Origin: Cellulomonas flavigena DSM 20109
Lineage (GTDB): Bacteria > Actinomycetota > Actinomycetes > Actinomycetales > Cellulomonadaceae
DNA: 64,000 nucleotides
Direction of reading: 5' to 3'
Assembly (NCBI RefSeq): GCF_000092865.1
Contig: NC_014151.1
Coordinates: 434,001-498,000 of the forward strand
The position numbers were made by a program, and so were the translations under genes. The stretch's first letter is position 1, and every line of letters starts with the position of its first letter. Under the pieces are notes generated by a model. It was not told the origin of the DNA, did not search any database, and saw only the letters and a program-made list of their open reading frames with translations. This document shows positions 17,144 through 24,316 of the stretch, piece after piece.

Positions 17144-17509
17144 ATGCGGTCGGTTGACGAGTCGCACGCGTTCGAGGCCGCAGCGTGCCTGTTTCACGGC
17201 TTCAGCGATCCCTCGCGCCTGACGATCCTGCGCCACCTGGCACTGGGGGAGCACCGCGTGGTGGACCTGACCGAGCACCTGGGCCTCGCGCAGTCCACGG
17301 TGTCCAAGCACCTGGCGTGCCTGCGTGATTGCGGCCTGGTCAGCTCACGCCCGCAAGGCCGCGCCTCGGTGTTCAGCCTGAACCATCCCGAGGCGCTGAT
17401 GGACCTGCTCGCGGCCGCCGAGCGGCTGCTGGCCCTAACTGGCGACGCGGTCACGCTGTGCCCGACCTTCGGTATCGCTGCGGCCGGCACCGACCAGGTG
17501 ACGACATGA
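17144..17509 (+). CDS. ArsR/SmtB-family metalloregulator (CmtR-like)
   Basis: This 121-residue winged-helix repressor contains CLFHGFSDPSRLTILRHLALGEHRVVDL, then the recognition region LAQSTVSKHLACLRDCGLVSSRPQGRASVF and a C-terminal helix ending LTGDAVTLCPTFG. Cys residues in the recognition helix (HLACLRDCG) and C-terminus (LCPTFG) resemble the Cd/Pb-sensing ligands of CmtR. It should repress the operon until metal binds. Its stop overlaps the start of the following CDF transporter (ATGA at 17506), so it heads a four-gene operon. An AT-rich TATATCG near 17103 is the likely promoter region. Confidence 0.88.
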   Translation: MRSVDESHAFEAAACLFHGFSDPSRLTILRHLALGEHRVVDLTEHLGLAQSTVSKHLACLRDCGLVSSRPQGRASVFSLNHPEALMDLLAAAERLLALTGDAVTLCPTFGIAAAGTDQVTT

Positions 17510-18156
17510 GCGCGACCGGGGAGCTCGACGCCGTCGAGGTCGAACGCCTGACCCGCCGCGGGCTGCGCCTGGCGCAGTTCACCGTCGCGTACAACGTGGT
17601 CGAGGGTGCCGTCGCGATCACCGCGGGCCTGCTGGCCGGACTGGTGTCGGTGGTCGGGTTCGGCGTCGACTCCGCGATCGAGTCGATCGCCGGCGTCCTG
17701 GTCGCGCTGCGCCTGTCCGCGCGGCTGCGCCACGGCGAGGCGGACGAGCGCAAGGAGCGGCTGGCGCTCAAGGCCGTGGCCGTGACGTTCTTCGTCCTGG
17801 CCGCCTACGTCACCATCGAGGGCATCCGCAGCCTGATCGACGGCGAGGCTCCCGACAGCTCGCCGCTGGCGATCGGGCTGCTCGTCGCCTCGATCATCGT
17901 CATGCCCGTGCTGGCCGCCATGAAGCGCACCGTGGGCCTGCGGCTGAAGGACAACCTGATCCTCGCCGACGCCGCCGAGACGCGGATCTGCGTGCTGCTG
18001 AGCATCTCCACCCTCGCCGGCGTCGGGCTCTACGCCCTGACCGGCGCCGCGTGGCTGGACCCGGTCGCGGCGTTCGTGATCGCAGCGTTCGCCATCCACG
18101 AAGGCAAGGAGGCCTGGGAGGGCGAGCTGGTCGAGGACGACGACGATGACGACTGA
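17506..18156 (+). CDS. cation diffusion facilitator-like heavy-metal transporter
   Basis: This is a 216-residue membrane protein. It has an N-terminal QFTVAYNVVEGAVAITAGLLAG helix, then GFGVDSAIESIAGVLVALRL, where the D-x-x-x-E pattern matches a CDF metal site. Four more hydrophobic helices and LADAAETRICVLLS (second D/E site) follow, and the C-terminus is a poly-Asp tail. It lacks the C-terminal cytoplasmic domain of full-length CDF proteins. It is coupled to the ArsR gene upstream by ATGA and overlaps the methyltransferase-like gene by 11 bp. It probably exports a divalent metal. Confidence 0.82.
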   Translation: MSATGELDAVEVERLTRRGLRLAQFTVAYNVVEGAVAITAGLLAGLVSVVGFGVDSAIESIAGVLVALRLSARLRHGEADERKERLALKAVAVTFFVLAAYVTIEGIRSLIDGEAPDSSPLAIGLLVASIIVMPVLAAMKRTVGLRLKDNLILADAAETRICVLLSISTLAGVGLYALTGAAWLDPVAAFVIAAFAIHEGKEAWEGELVEDDDDDD

Positions 18157-18802
18157 CACCGCGGCAGGCCTCGCGCTGGGCCTGTACCTGCTCGGGGTCG
18201 TGGCGGCGTTCGGCGTGCGGACCTGGCTGCACCGGCGGCGCACCGGCACCAGCGGCTACCTGGGCCTGTCCGGCGCGCCCGGTTCGGCGCAGTGGTGGGG
18301 CGGGGTGCTGTTCGCGGCCGCGGCCGCGGTCGTGCTCGGCGCCGCCGGACCGGCACTCGCCGTGGCCGGCACCGGACCGCAGCCGGCCGCCCTGCCGGCA
18401 GCGCTGCGCTGGGCGGGCCTGGCCGCCGCGGTGCTGGGATTCGCCGCGGTGCTAGGGGCGCAGTCCGCGATGGGCAGCTCCTGGCGCATCGGCGTCGACC
18501 CGGGCGAGCGCACGAGCCTGGTGACCACCGGCGCGTTCGCGCTCGTGCGCAACCCGATCTTCACCGCCATGATCACCGCGCTGACCGGCGTGGCTTTGCT
18601 CGCCCCCACCCTGGTGACGGCCGCGGCCCTGGTCAGCCTCGTGCTCGCCGTCGAGCTGCAGGTCCGCGTCGTCGAGGAGCCGTACCTGCGCCAGGTCCAC
18701 GGTCAGCAATACGCGCTCTACACCGCCCGCGTCGGGCGGTTCGTCCCCGGGATCGGGCTGCAGCGGCAGATGCTCGCCACCGAAGGAGAGAACGCACGAT
18801 GA
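18146..18802 (+). CDS. isoprenylcysteine carboxyl methyltransferase-family membrane protein
   Basis: This 218-residue protein has about five hydrophobic segments. It carries the ICMT/PEMT-type signature near its C-terminus: GAFALVRNPIFTAMI, then LQVRVVEEPYLRQVHGQQYALYTARVGRFVPGIG. In this family the R-x-P motif and E-E-x-x-L-x-x-x-x-G-x-x-Y form the SAM-binding site. Its biological substrate is unknown. It overlaps both neighbours and is the third gene of the ArsR-led metal-efflux operon, as is often seen for such genes beside CDF transporters. Confidence 0.82.
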   Translation: MTTDTAAGLALGLYLLGVVAAFGVRTWLHRRRTGTSGYLGLSGAPGSAQWWGGVLFAAAAAVVLGAAGPALAVAGTGPQPAALPAALRWAGLAAAVLGFAAVLGAQSAMGSSWRIGVDPGERTSLVTTGAFALVRNPIFTAMITALTGVALLAPTLVTAAALVSLVLAVELQVRVVEEPYLRQVHGQQYALYTARVGRFVPGIGLQRQMLATEGENAR

Positions 18803-19725
18803 GTGTCGGGCACGCCCACGCGGGCGGCACCGCGACCGCCCAGCACCGCAAGCGCCTGGTCCTGGTGCTGGTCATCACCCTCAGCGTCGTCGCCGCCCAG
18901 ATCGTCGGCGGACTGGTCTCGGGCTCGCTTGCGCTGCTCGCCGACGCCGGGCACATGCTCACTGACGCCACCGGCGTCGCGATCGCCCTGGTCGCCAGCA
19001 CCCTGGCCACACGGCCCGCGACGAACACTCGCACCAACGGGCTGCAGCGCGCCGAGATCCTCGCCGCCCTGGCCAACGCGCTGCTGCTGGGTGGGTTGGC
19101 GATCTGGGTCATCGTCGAGGCGGTGCAACGCTGGAACGACCCGCCCGAGGTCGCGACCGGGCTCATGCTGGCCGTCGCGGCCGTCGCGGCCGTCGGCGCG
19201 CTGGCGAACCTGGCCAGCTTGATGATCCTGCGCGCCGGCAAGCACGAGAGCCTGAACGTGCGCGGCGCCTACCTCGAGGTCCTCAGCGACCTGGTCGGCT
19301 CGATCGCCGTCATCATCGCCGGCATCGTCATCGCCACCACCGGGTACACCCGCGCCGACGTCATCGCCTCCGTCGCGATCGGGGTGTTCATCATCCCGCG
19401 AGCCTGGTCCCTGCTGCGCGACGTCATCGACATCCTGCTCGAGGCCACACCCAAGGGCCTGAACCTCGAGCAGGTCCGCGACCACATGCGCGAGGTACCC
19501 GGCGTCGTCGACGTGCACGACCTGCACGCCTGGACCATCACCAGCGGCGTCACCGCCCTGTCCGCACACGTCGTCGTCGACGACGAGTGCATCGACCAAG
19601 GACGCCCCGGTGCGGTCCTGGACGCGCTCGACGAGTGCCTCGGTGAGCACTTCGCGATGGAGCACTGCACCCTGCAGCTCGAGCCGGTCGGCCACCGCTC
19701 GCACGAGAACGCGCACCACGACTAG
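18799..19725 (+). CDS. CzcD-type cation diffusion facilitator (zinc/cobalt/cadmium efflux)
   Basis: This 308-residue protein has the full CDF architecture. It has a His-containing N-terminus, six hydrophobic helices with ALLADAGHMLTDATGVAIAL (H-x-x-x-D metal site) and AYLEVLSDLVGSIAVIIAG (second site), and a cytoplasmic domain with GVVDVHDLHAWTITSGVTALSAHV typical of the CzcD/ZitB group. It ends in a His-rich tail. It starts at ATG 18799 overlapping the methyltransferase stop and is the last gene of the ArsR operon. It exchanges divalent metal for protons across the inner membrane. Element copy 4 starts 5 bp after its stop. Confidence 0.92.
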   Translation: MSVGHAHAGGTATAQHRKRLVLVLVITLSVVAAQIVGGLVSGSLALLADAGHMLTDATGVAIALVASTLATRPATNTRTNGLQRAEILAALANALLLGGLAIWVIVEAVQRWNDPPEVATGLMLAVAAVAAVGALANLASLMILRAGKHESLNVRGAYLEVLSDLVGSIAVIIAGIVIATTGYTRADVIASVAIGVFIIPRAWSLLRDVIDILLEATPKGLNLEQVRDHMREVPGVVDVHDLHAWTITSGVTALSAHVVVDDECIDQGRPGAVLDALDECLGEHFAMEHCTLQLEPVGHRSHENAHHD

Positions 19726-19730
19726 GTAGG

Positions 19731-19832
19731 TGTAGGGACGCGTCGAGCCTGTCCGACGGTCGGTGCCCTGACCTGCAGCCTGGACACGATCGTGAGACGC
19801 CCTTCGTCTCACTTGTCTGTCCGAATCCTCAG
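19731..19832 (+). repeat. 100-bp dispersed element, copy 4
   Basis: This is the clearest inner hairpin of the family: GTGAGACG (19792-19799) and CGTCTCAC (19805-19812) form an 8-bp stem with a 5-nt loop. It begins TGTAGGGACG only 5 bp after the CDF stop and ends TGTCCGAATCCTCAG. Block spacing is TGTCCGA at offset 20, GACCTG at 40, stem at 62-82 and the 3' block at 88. Confidence 0.85.
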
Positions 19833-19851
19833 CCGTTGGGGCGGCGTGTCT

Positions 19852-20538
19852 TCAGGGCAACCGCCAGAAGTCGCCGGTCAGCCCGCAGTCCTCGAGGAGC
19901 CGCTGGTTGTGCTCGCGCGTGTGGGGGTGGAAGTCGGGGTCGACGCGGTCGCCGTACCAGGGCTGGGCGAGCCGCCACACCGTCGTGGCGGCGACGACCT
20001 GCCCCGATCCGGGAGCGTGCTGCGTGGTCCACCGGCCGGCGTGGTCCTGGTCGCAGAACATCCGGATCAGCGTGCAGGTGCCCACGACGTCGTCCCACCA
20101 GGACGCTGCCGGGCGGGGGAACCGCACCGCGAGCTGTGGACGCGGCGCGATCGTCGGCCCGGTGTCGAACCCGATGTGTGATCCGCACTGCGGGCAGGCG
20201 GTGTCGATCCGCACGTCGAGTCCCAGCGCAGCGCTGATCCCGAACGAGTCCCAGGCGCACCCGCCCCACCAGCGCCGGTCGTCGAGCCCGTCGAGGGGAG
20301 TGACGACGAACGCCATCGGAGCCGCCGTGAACGGGTGAGCCATGCGGACAGCGTCACCGTCGGGCGACAGCACGAGCGCGTGAGCATCGGCCAGCTCTGT
20401 CAGGCGCTCCTGGACGGCGTCGACCGAGCTCGAGGTCAGGCGCGCGAGCTCCGCGATCGACGGCGCGCGGCCCTCGCGCACGAACGTCTCGTAGACCAGG
20501 TCGCGCACCCGTCGCGTCTCGAGCGCATCCATCGGCAC
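19852..20538 (-). CDS. merB: alkylmercury lyase (MerB)-family protein
   Basis: This is a 228-residue protein. An N-terminal winged-helix-like segment (SIAELARLTSSSVDAVQERLTELADAHALVL) is followed by the MerB core: RMAHPFTAAPMAFVV, WWGGCAWDSFGISAALG and a later GTCTLIRMFCDQDHA. In MerB two Cys and an Asp cleave the C-Hg bond of organomercurials. Here the Cys of GGCAWD with its Asp and the Cys of GTC are in the expected places. No mercuric reductase gene is present in the window. It converges on element copy 4 and appears monocistronic. Confidence 0.8.
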   Translation of the reverse strand: MPMDALETRRVRDLVYETFVREGRAPSIAELARLTSSSVDAVQERLTELADAHALVLSPDGDAVRMAHPFTAAPMAFVVTPLDGLDDRRWWGGCAWDSFGISAALGLDVRIDTACPQCGSHIGFDTGPTIAPRPQLAVRFPRPAASWWDDVVGTCTLIRMFCDQDHAGRWTTQHAPGSGQVVAATTVWRLAQPWYGDRVDPDFHPHTREHNQRLLEDCGLTGDFWRLP

Positions 20539-20574
20539 AGCACCTCATCCCTCGGACCGGACGGACGCTCAACA

Positions 20575-21027
20575 CTAGAGGGGGAGGGCGCGATCCTCGA
20601 CGACGGCCTTCATGACGAGCGTCGACGACAGCCGCTGCACGCCGGGCAGCGCGGCGAGGTGTTCGTCGTAGAGCCGCTGGAAGTGCGGCAGGTCCCGGGC
20701 GACGACGCGCAGCAGGTAGTCGGGGTCGCCGAACAGCCGCTGCGCGTGCACGACGTGCTCCAGGCCGGCGACCGCGGACTCGAACCCGGTGATCGCCTCG
20801 CGGGTGGCCTCGCGCATGGTGACGAACACGAGGGCCTCGAAGGTCAGCCCGACCGCGTGCGGGTCCAGGTGCGCCCGGTAGCCGCTGATGACACCTGACC
20901 GCTCCAGCGCCCGCAGCCGGCGATGGCAGGGCGAGACGCTCAGCTGCACGCGGGCGGCGAGGTCAGTGAGCGTCAGGCGCCCGTCCTCCTGCAGCTCCGC
21001 AAGGATCTTCCGGTCGATGGCGTCCAC
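20575..21027 (-). CDS. Lrp/AsnC-family transcriptional regulator
   Basis: This 150-residue protein starts at a GTG (VDAIDRKILAELQEDGRLTLTDLAARV), the standard Lrp N-terminus; a longer in-frame ATG exists at 21078. It has an N-terminal HTH with LSVSPCHRRLRALERSGVISGYRA and a C-terminal RAM/effector domain (FGDPDYLLRVVARDLPHFQRL). It is divergent from the LysE-type exporter, a very common pair in which the regulator senses an amino acid and controls its export. Confidence 0.9.
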   Translation of the reverse strand: MDAIDRKILAELQEDGRLTLTDLAARVQLSVSPCHRRLRALERSGVISGYRAHLDPHAVGLTFEALVFVTMREATREAITGFESAVAGLEHVVHAQRLFGDPDYLLRVVARDLPHFQRLYDEHLAALPGVQRLSSTLVMKAVVEDRALPL

Positions 21028-21151
21028 AGCGACGATTCTTCCACCACCCTGGATCTCGTGCGAAGAACTTGGAAGCACCTTCGGTGTGATCCGGCATAGC
21101 GTTCCCGGCAGGAAGTCGTGATGAACGGCCAGGGTGGGAGGGGTCAGCCGG

Positions 21152-21766
21152 GTGGACGGTTCCGCCGTGGTCGCGTTCTGGGCGGTGTCGTTCGTCCTCG
21201 TCCTGACCCCGGGTGCGGACTGGGCGTACGCGATCAGTGCCGGCCTCCGGCAGCGCGTCGCGGCGCCGGCGGTCGCGGGCCTGCTGGCTGGGCACCTGAC
21301 CCATACGTTCCTGGTCGCGGCCGGCGTCGGCGCGCTCGTCAGCCGCGCGCCGACGCTCCTGAGAGCCGTGACCGTCGTCGCCGCGGCTTACCTTGTCTGG
21401 CTCGGCGTCGCCACGCTCCGAACCGCCGCGGCGTCGCACCCTGACGCCGGGGGACCGGTGGGATCCCGATGGGGGTGGGCGGCGCGCGGATGGGGCATCA
21501 GCGGGCTGAACCCGAAGGCGTTCCTGCTGTTCCTCGCGTTGCTGCCGCAGTTCACCCGTGCTTCCGCCCCGTGGCCCCAACCGGCGCAGATGGTCACGCT
21601 CGGACTGGTGCACACCGCAAGCTGCGCTGTCGTCTACACGGTCGTCGCGGCGGCGGCGCACCGTGTGCTGGGTGCTCGGGCGACCGCGACGCTCGTCGTG
21701 GCCCGCGTGTCCGGCATCGTGATGATCGGGCTCGGCGCGTTCATCGCGGTCGAGCAGCTGACCTGA
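21152..21766 (+). CDS. LysE-family amino acid exporter
   Basis: This 204-residue membrane protein has about six hydrophobic helices. The GTG at 21152 was chosen because GGAGGGG lies 8 nt upstream; a GTG at 21134 lies before that site. The sequence has the LysE/RhtB hallmarks: VLVLTPGADWAYAISAGLRQR near the N-terminus, a central short loop, and GWGISGLNPKAFLLFLALLPQF in the middle. It probably exports an amino acid. It is divergent from the Lrp-type regulator, which likely controls it. Confidence 0.9.
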   Translation: MDGSAVVAFWAVSFVLVLTPGADWAYAISAGLRQRVAAPAVAGLLAGHLTHTFLVAAGVGALVSRAPTLLRAVTVVAAAYLVWLGVATLRTAAASHPDAGGPVGSRWGWAARGWGISGLNPKAFLLFLALLPQFTRASAPWPQPAQMVTLGLVHTASCAVVYTVVAAAAHRVLGARATATLVVARVSGIVMIGLGAFIAVEQLT

Positions 21767-21782
21767 CCACCGAGGAGACCTC

Positions 21783-22055
21783 GTGAGCGAGACGCCCCCG
21801 TACGCCGCACCCGAACCATCGGCCGCACGGCGACGGCGCGCGCGCCTGCACCATCTACAGGACATGAAGCAGCGCGGTGAGCGGTGGACGATGCTCATCG
21901 CCCACGACACCTACGCCGCCGCGATCGTCGACGACGGCGGCATACCCGTGCTGCAGTACGCCCACCTGCACGCCGCGGCCCACGACGTCGCCGACGACGT
22001 CGTCGCCACCGACACCTTCCCCGGCCCCGAGCACACCTTCGCGAGCAAGGCATGA
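21783..22055 (+). pseudogene. truncated panB (ketopantoate hydroxymethyltransferase) N-terminus fused to unrelated sequence
   Basis: The frame starts at a GTG at 21783 behind GAGGAGA. Residues about 17-62 (RRARLHHLQDMKQRGERWTM ... GGIPVL) match the PanB N-terminus, which normally reads HHLQ-x-MK-x-x-GE-x-W-x-ML-x-x-YD ... AGIPVLLVGDS. After PVL the sequence switches to an unrelated His/Asp-rich tail and stops after 90 residues, against about 275 for PanB. All catalytic residues are missing. The stop overlaps the thioesterase start (ATGA at 22052), so the stub could still act as a leader for translation of that gene. Confidence 0.7.
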
Positions 22056-22519
22056 GCGACCCGACCTCTGCACCGCCAGACGACGCGCGGCTGCACGAGC
22101 GGATCGCCACCAGCTTCGAGCGCCAAGGACTCATGGCCCACCTCGGCGCCCGCCTGACCCACGTCTCGCCCGGCCGGGTCCACCTCGAGCTGACCGCGCG
22201 GCCCGAGCTCTCCCAGCAGCACGGGCACGTGCACGGCGGAGCCATCGCGACACTTGCCGACACCGCGGGAGGCTACGCCGCACTCACCCTGCTACCCGAC
22301 GACCGCGAGGTCCTCACCACCGGCTTCACGATCGACTTCCTCGCCCCCGCAGGGCGACGGCTTGAGGCTGTGGCCAGCGTCCTGAAGCACGGCCGCACCC
22401 TGACCGTGTGCCGCATCGACGTCCTCGCCCATGGCGACGACTCGACCCGGCTGATCGCCGCGGCCCAGCAGACCCTGATCAGCACGACGGCTCCCGGCTC
22501 CGACGCAGCTCAGCACTGA
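22052..22519 (+). CDS. PaaI-type hotdog thioesterase
   Basis: This 155-residue protein has the hotdog signature. RLTHVSPGRVHLELTARPEL is followed by QQHGHVHGGAIATLADTAGGYAA, with the HGG-x-x-x-x-x-x-D active-site pattern, then TTGFTIDFLAPAGRRLEAVASVLKHGRTLTVCRIDV. Such enzymes hydrolyse small or aromatic acyl-CoA thioesters in the cytoplasm. Its start overlaps the panB stub stop by 4 bp, implying translational coupling to the broken gene, which itself follows the LysE gene closely. Confidence 0.87.
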   Translation: MSDPTSAPPDDARLHERIATSFERQGLMAHLGARLTHVSPGRVHLELTARPELSQQHGHVHGGAIATLADTAGGYAALTLLPDDREVLTTGFTIDFLAPAGRRLEAVASVLKHGRTLTVCRIDVLAHGDDSTRLIAAAQQTLISTTAPGSDAAQH

Positions 22520-22832
22520 TTCCCGGCCGCGTCCATGCCGAGCGGCATCGGCGACGGGTCAGGGCGTTCGCGGCGCCGCTGTAGGACCTCGTCGAGTGCC
22601 GCGCGCATCGTTGCCGACCACACGAGCCCGGCTACCTCGACTGCCCGGCGTACGAGGGCGACGCGTACCGGCACGCCTTGCGGACACGCAAACGCGACGG
22701 CGGACACGCGTCGGACACGCTAGCGCGAATCGGACAAGCTCAACGCGAACCCACACCCGAGCCCTCAGGCGCGTCTTCCCGAGCCCTCACGCGCGTCTTC
22801 CCGAGCCCTCAGGCGCGTCTTCCCACGGGATT
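22520..22832. other. intergenic region with small possible reading frame and tandem repeats
   Basis: No confident gene is seen. A minus-strand frame of 65 codons (22510-22707) has a plausible helical stretch (VRVALVRRAVEVAGLVWSAT) but lacks a good ribosome site and overlaps the thioesterase end. At 22759-22824 three 22-bp units with the core GAGCCCTCA and GCGTCTTCCC run head to tail, ending ACGGGA just before element copy 5. Confidence 0.4.
22759..22824 (+). repeat. tandem 22-bp repeat array upstream of element copy 5
   Basis: Three units start at 22759, 22781 and 22803, identical except for one G/C difference in the second. Each holds GAGCCCTCA and GCGTCTTCCC. One and a half similar units precede copy 6 at about 24003-24034, and two related units lie at 103-143. 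The GCGTCTT core is shared with the array upstream of copy 3. Confidence 0.85.
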
Positions 22833-22932
22833 TGTAGGAACTCAGCAGAGTTGGCCCGCACCCGGCACCCTGACCTGTAGCGGGACAGATGGCTGAGACG
22901 CCGGTCGTCTCATCTACCTGTCCGAATCCTCA
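22833..22932 (+). repeat. 100-bp dispersed element, copy 5
   Basis: This copy starts TGTAGGAACTC and has GACCTG, GGGACA and an inner hairpin TGAGACG/CGTCTCA (7 bp, 5-nt loop). It ends TGTCCGAATCCTCAG. It is directly preceded by the 22-bp tandem array and is followed 48 bp later by the kinase gene. Confidence 0.85.
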
Positions 22933-22979
22933 GCAGGTTCCCACCACCAGTGCCTCGACGGGCTGGGACCATACGGCAG

Positions 22980-23603
22980 GTGAGCCTCGACGACGTCGTT
23001 TCCCGAATCCACGCGGCGGTCCCCGCGCAGACTCGCGCGTTGGTCGCGATCGACGGTGTTGGCGCGAGCGGCAAGACCACATTGGCCACGGCGTTGGCCC
23101 GGCACATCACCACCAGACCCGTCCTCGTCCTGCACGTGGACGACTTCTTCAATGTCGCAGCGGTGCGGCATGCCCGGGGGCGGACCTCGGCCGAAGGTTT
23201 CTGGCTCGACGCGATCAACACGTCCGCGCTGCGATCGGCCCTCGACCACCTCTCGGCCGAGGGCGAGGGCCTCTACAGGGCCGCGTCGATCGACCACCGG
23301 AGCGGGAGGTCGTGGGATCCGCCGCGTCAGGCAGCAGCACCGCGCGCGCTCGTGCTGGTCGAAGGGGTCTTCCTGCACCGTGACGAGCTGGTCGACTACT
23401 GGGACTTCTCTGTCTGGCTCGACGTGGCGCCAGATGAGGCGGCGCGTCGCATGGTGCAGCGGGACGGCCTCGACCCCGACGACCCCCGTCTCGAGCGGTA
23501 CGAGGGGGCCCAGCGGCTCTACGTCGAGCGGGCTCGACCCCGGGAGCGCGCCAGTGTGGTCATCGACATGACGAAACCTTCGGCCCCACGCGTGGTCGCC
23601 TGA
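22980..23603 (+). CDS. uridine kinase-like P-loop nucleoside kinase
   Basis: This 207-residue protein starts at the GTG at 22980 (VSLDDVVSRIHAAVP); a GTG at 22950 is possible. The Walker A is GVGASGKTTLA near residue 27, followed by VLVLHVDDFFN, whose D-D-F is typical of uridine/cytidine kinases. Later VLVEGVFLHRDEL and a lid region with RMVQRDGLDPDD complete the fold. It probably phosphorylates a nucleoside or related small molecule; the substrate is unknown. Its 3' end abuts the broken TnsA-like gene on the other strand, and the tail may be slightly altered there. It lies in the module between element copies 5 and 6. Confidence 0.75.
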   Translation: MSLDDVVSRIHAAVPAQTRALVAIDGVGASGKTTLATALARHITTRPVLVLHVDDFFNVAAVRHARGRTSAEGFWLDAINTSALRSALDHLSAEGEGLYRAASIDHRSGRSWDPPRQAAAPRALVLVEGVFLHRDELVDYWDFSVWLDVAPDEAARRMVQRDGLDPDDPRLERYEGAQRLYVERARPRERASVVIDMTKPSAPRVVA

Positions 23604-23611
23604 GCCTCCGG

Positions 23612-23869
23612 CTGGGCAGCAATCCTGACGACCTCTGGGTCGAAGTCGGCAAGCCAGAGCCAGGCGAGCTCGAGTCGGCTCTCGTAGACGACGTGCGCGG
23701 AGTTCGTCGAGGAGAAGGGGCCCGGGTAGTTGCGCTGGCGGGCGTACGACGGCGGGATGCGGACCGGAGAGCCGAACGCCACCTGGCGCAGGTCGACCTC
23801 CGAGAGGTCGGCTTCGAGCTCGGTCCCCTCAGCGGTCATGTGCGTGGCACGAGCCGCGCTCAGCTCCAC
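23612..23869 (-). pseudogene. TnsA-like transposase endonuclease, N-terminal fragment
   Basis: A frame starting at 23869 reads through IPPSYARQRNYPGPFSSTNS, then HVVYESRLELAWLWLADFDPEVVRIAAQP. This matches the N-terminal nuclease domain of actinobacterial TnsA-like heteromeric transposase subunits, where E-S-x-L-E ... D-F-D-P-x-V ... A-x-Q-P carries catalytic acidic residues. After AAQP the similarity stops abruptly and the frame runs antisense into the kinase 3' end. No TnsB or TnsC gene is present. The 22-bp direct repeats just upstream (23891-23942) could be one end of the parent transposon. Confidence 0.65.
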
Positions 23870-23890
23870 GCCGTCGAGCGTCCTCCTGGG

Positions 23891-23942
23891 GCAAGTACGT
23901 GAGATTGGGACACGCCGTGGGCAACTACGTGAGATTGGGACA
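23891..23942. repeat. two 22-bp direct repeats, possible TnsB-type transposon-end sites
   Basis: Units 23891-23912 and 23921-23942 are identical in 21 of 22 positions (core TACGTGAGATTGGGACA) with a 30-bp period. They lie immediately upstream of the TnsA-like fragment. A related stretch, CTCAGATGAGATCCCACAG, follows directly, and a near copy (CTCAGGTGAGATCCCATAG) occurs at about 24848. The size and tandem layout resemble transposase-binding sites in Tn7-like ends. Confidence 0.6.
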
Positions 23943-24041
23943 ACTCAGATGAGATCCCACAGCTGGGCCGCCGGCGACGACGACACGCGCCGGGCGATTC
24001 TGCGTCTTCCCGAGCCCTCAGGCGCGTCTTCCCACGGGACT

Positions 24042-24142
24042 TGTAGGAACTCGTGCGAGCTGTCCGACGGCTGCACGCGCGACGTGCTGAGGGAAAGATG
24101 GGCGAGAGCCGGCCTGTCTCACGCACCTGTCCGAATCCTCGG
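24042..24142 (+). repeat. 100-bp dispersed element, copy 6
   Basis: This copy starts TGTAGGAACTCGTGCGAG, has CTGTCCGA and a weakened inner stem (gcgagag/ctgtctcac), and ends TGTCCGAATCCTCGG. It is preceded by GCGTCTTCCCGAGCCCTCA-type units ending CCCACGGGA, as for copy 5. It is the last copy found; to the right lie the nucleotidyltransferase and defence-like genes. Confidence 0.8.
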
Positions 24143-24316
24143 AATCGGCGCTAGGTCGCACGGAGCGGCGATCTTGCGATGCTCGTCCTGCCGCCGGTGG
24201 TCGCCAACGCCGGCATCGTCCTGTCCCGCCGAGACGTCACTGCCGACGTCCAGCGGCCGAGGACGAGCGCGCAACCTCGGCCCGTCCGAGACCAGTCCCG
24301 CGCCCGGGCGTGGCCG

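Noticed and set aside
22578..22600. Seventh copy of the 100-bp element
   Set aside because: Only TGTAGGACCTCGTCGAG resembles the 5' block. The later blocks (GACCTG, the hairpin and TGTCCGAATCCTC) are absent at the expected spacing.
13670..24142. The 100-bp elements as classical integron attC sites
   Set aside because: They lack the RYYYAAC and GTTRRRY core sites and no integron integrase gene is in the window. The intervening units are multi-gene and run on both strands. The comparison is kept only as an analogy.
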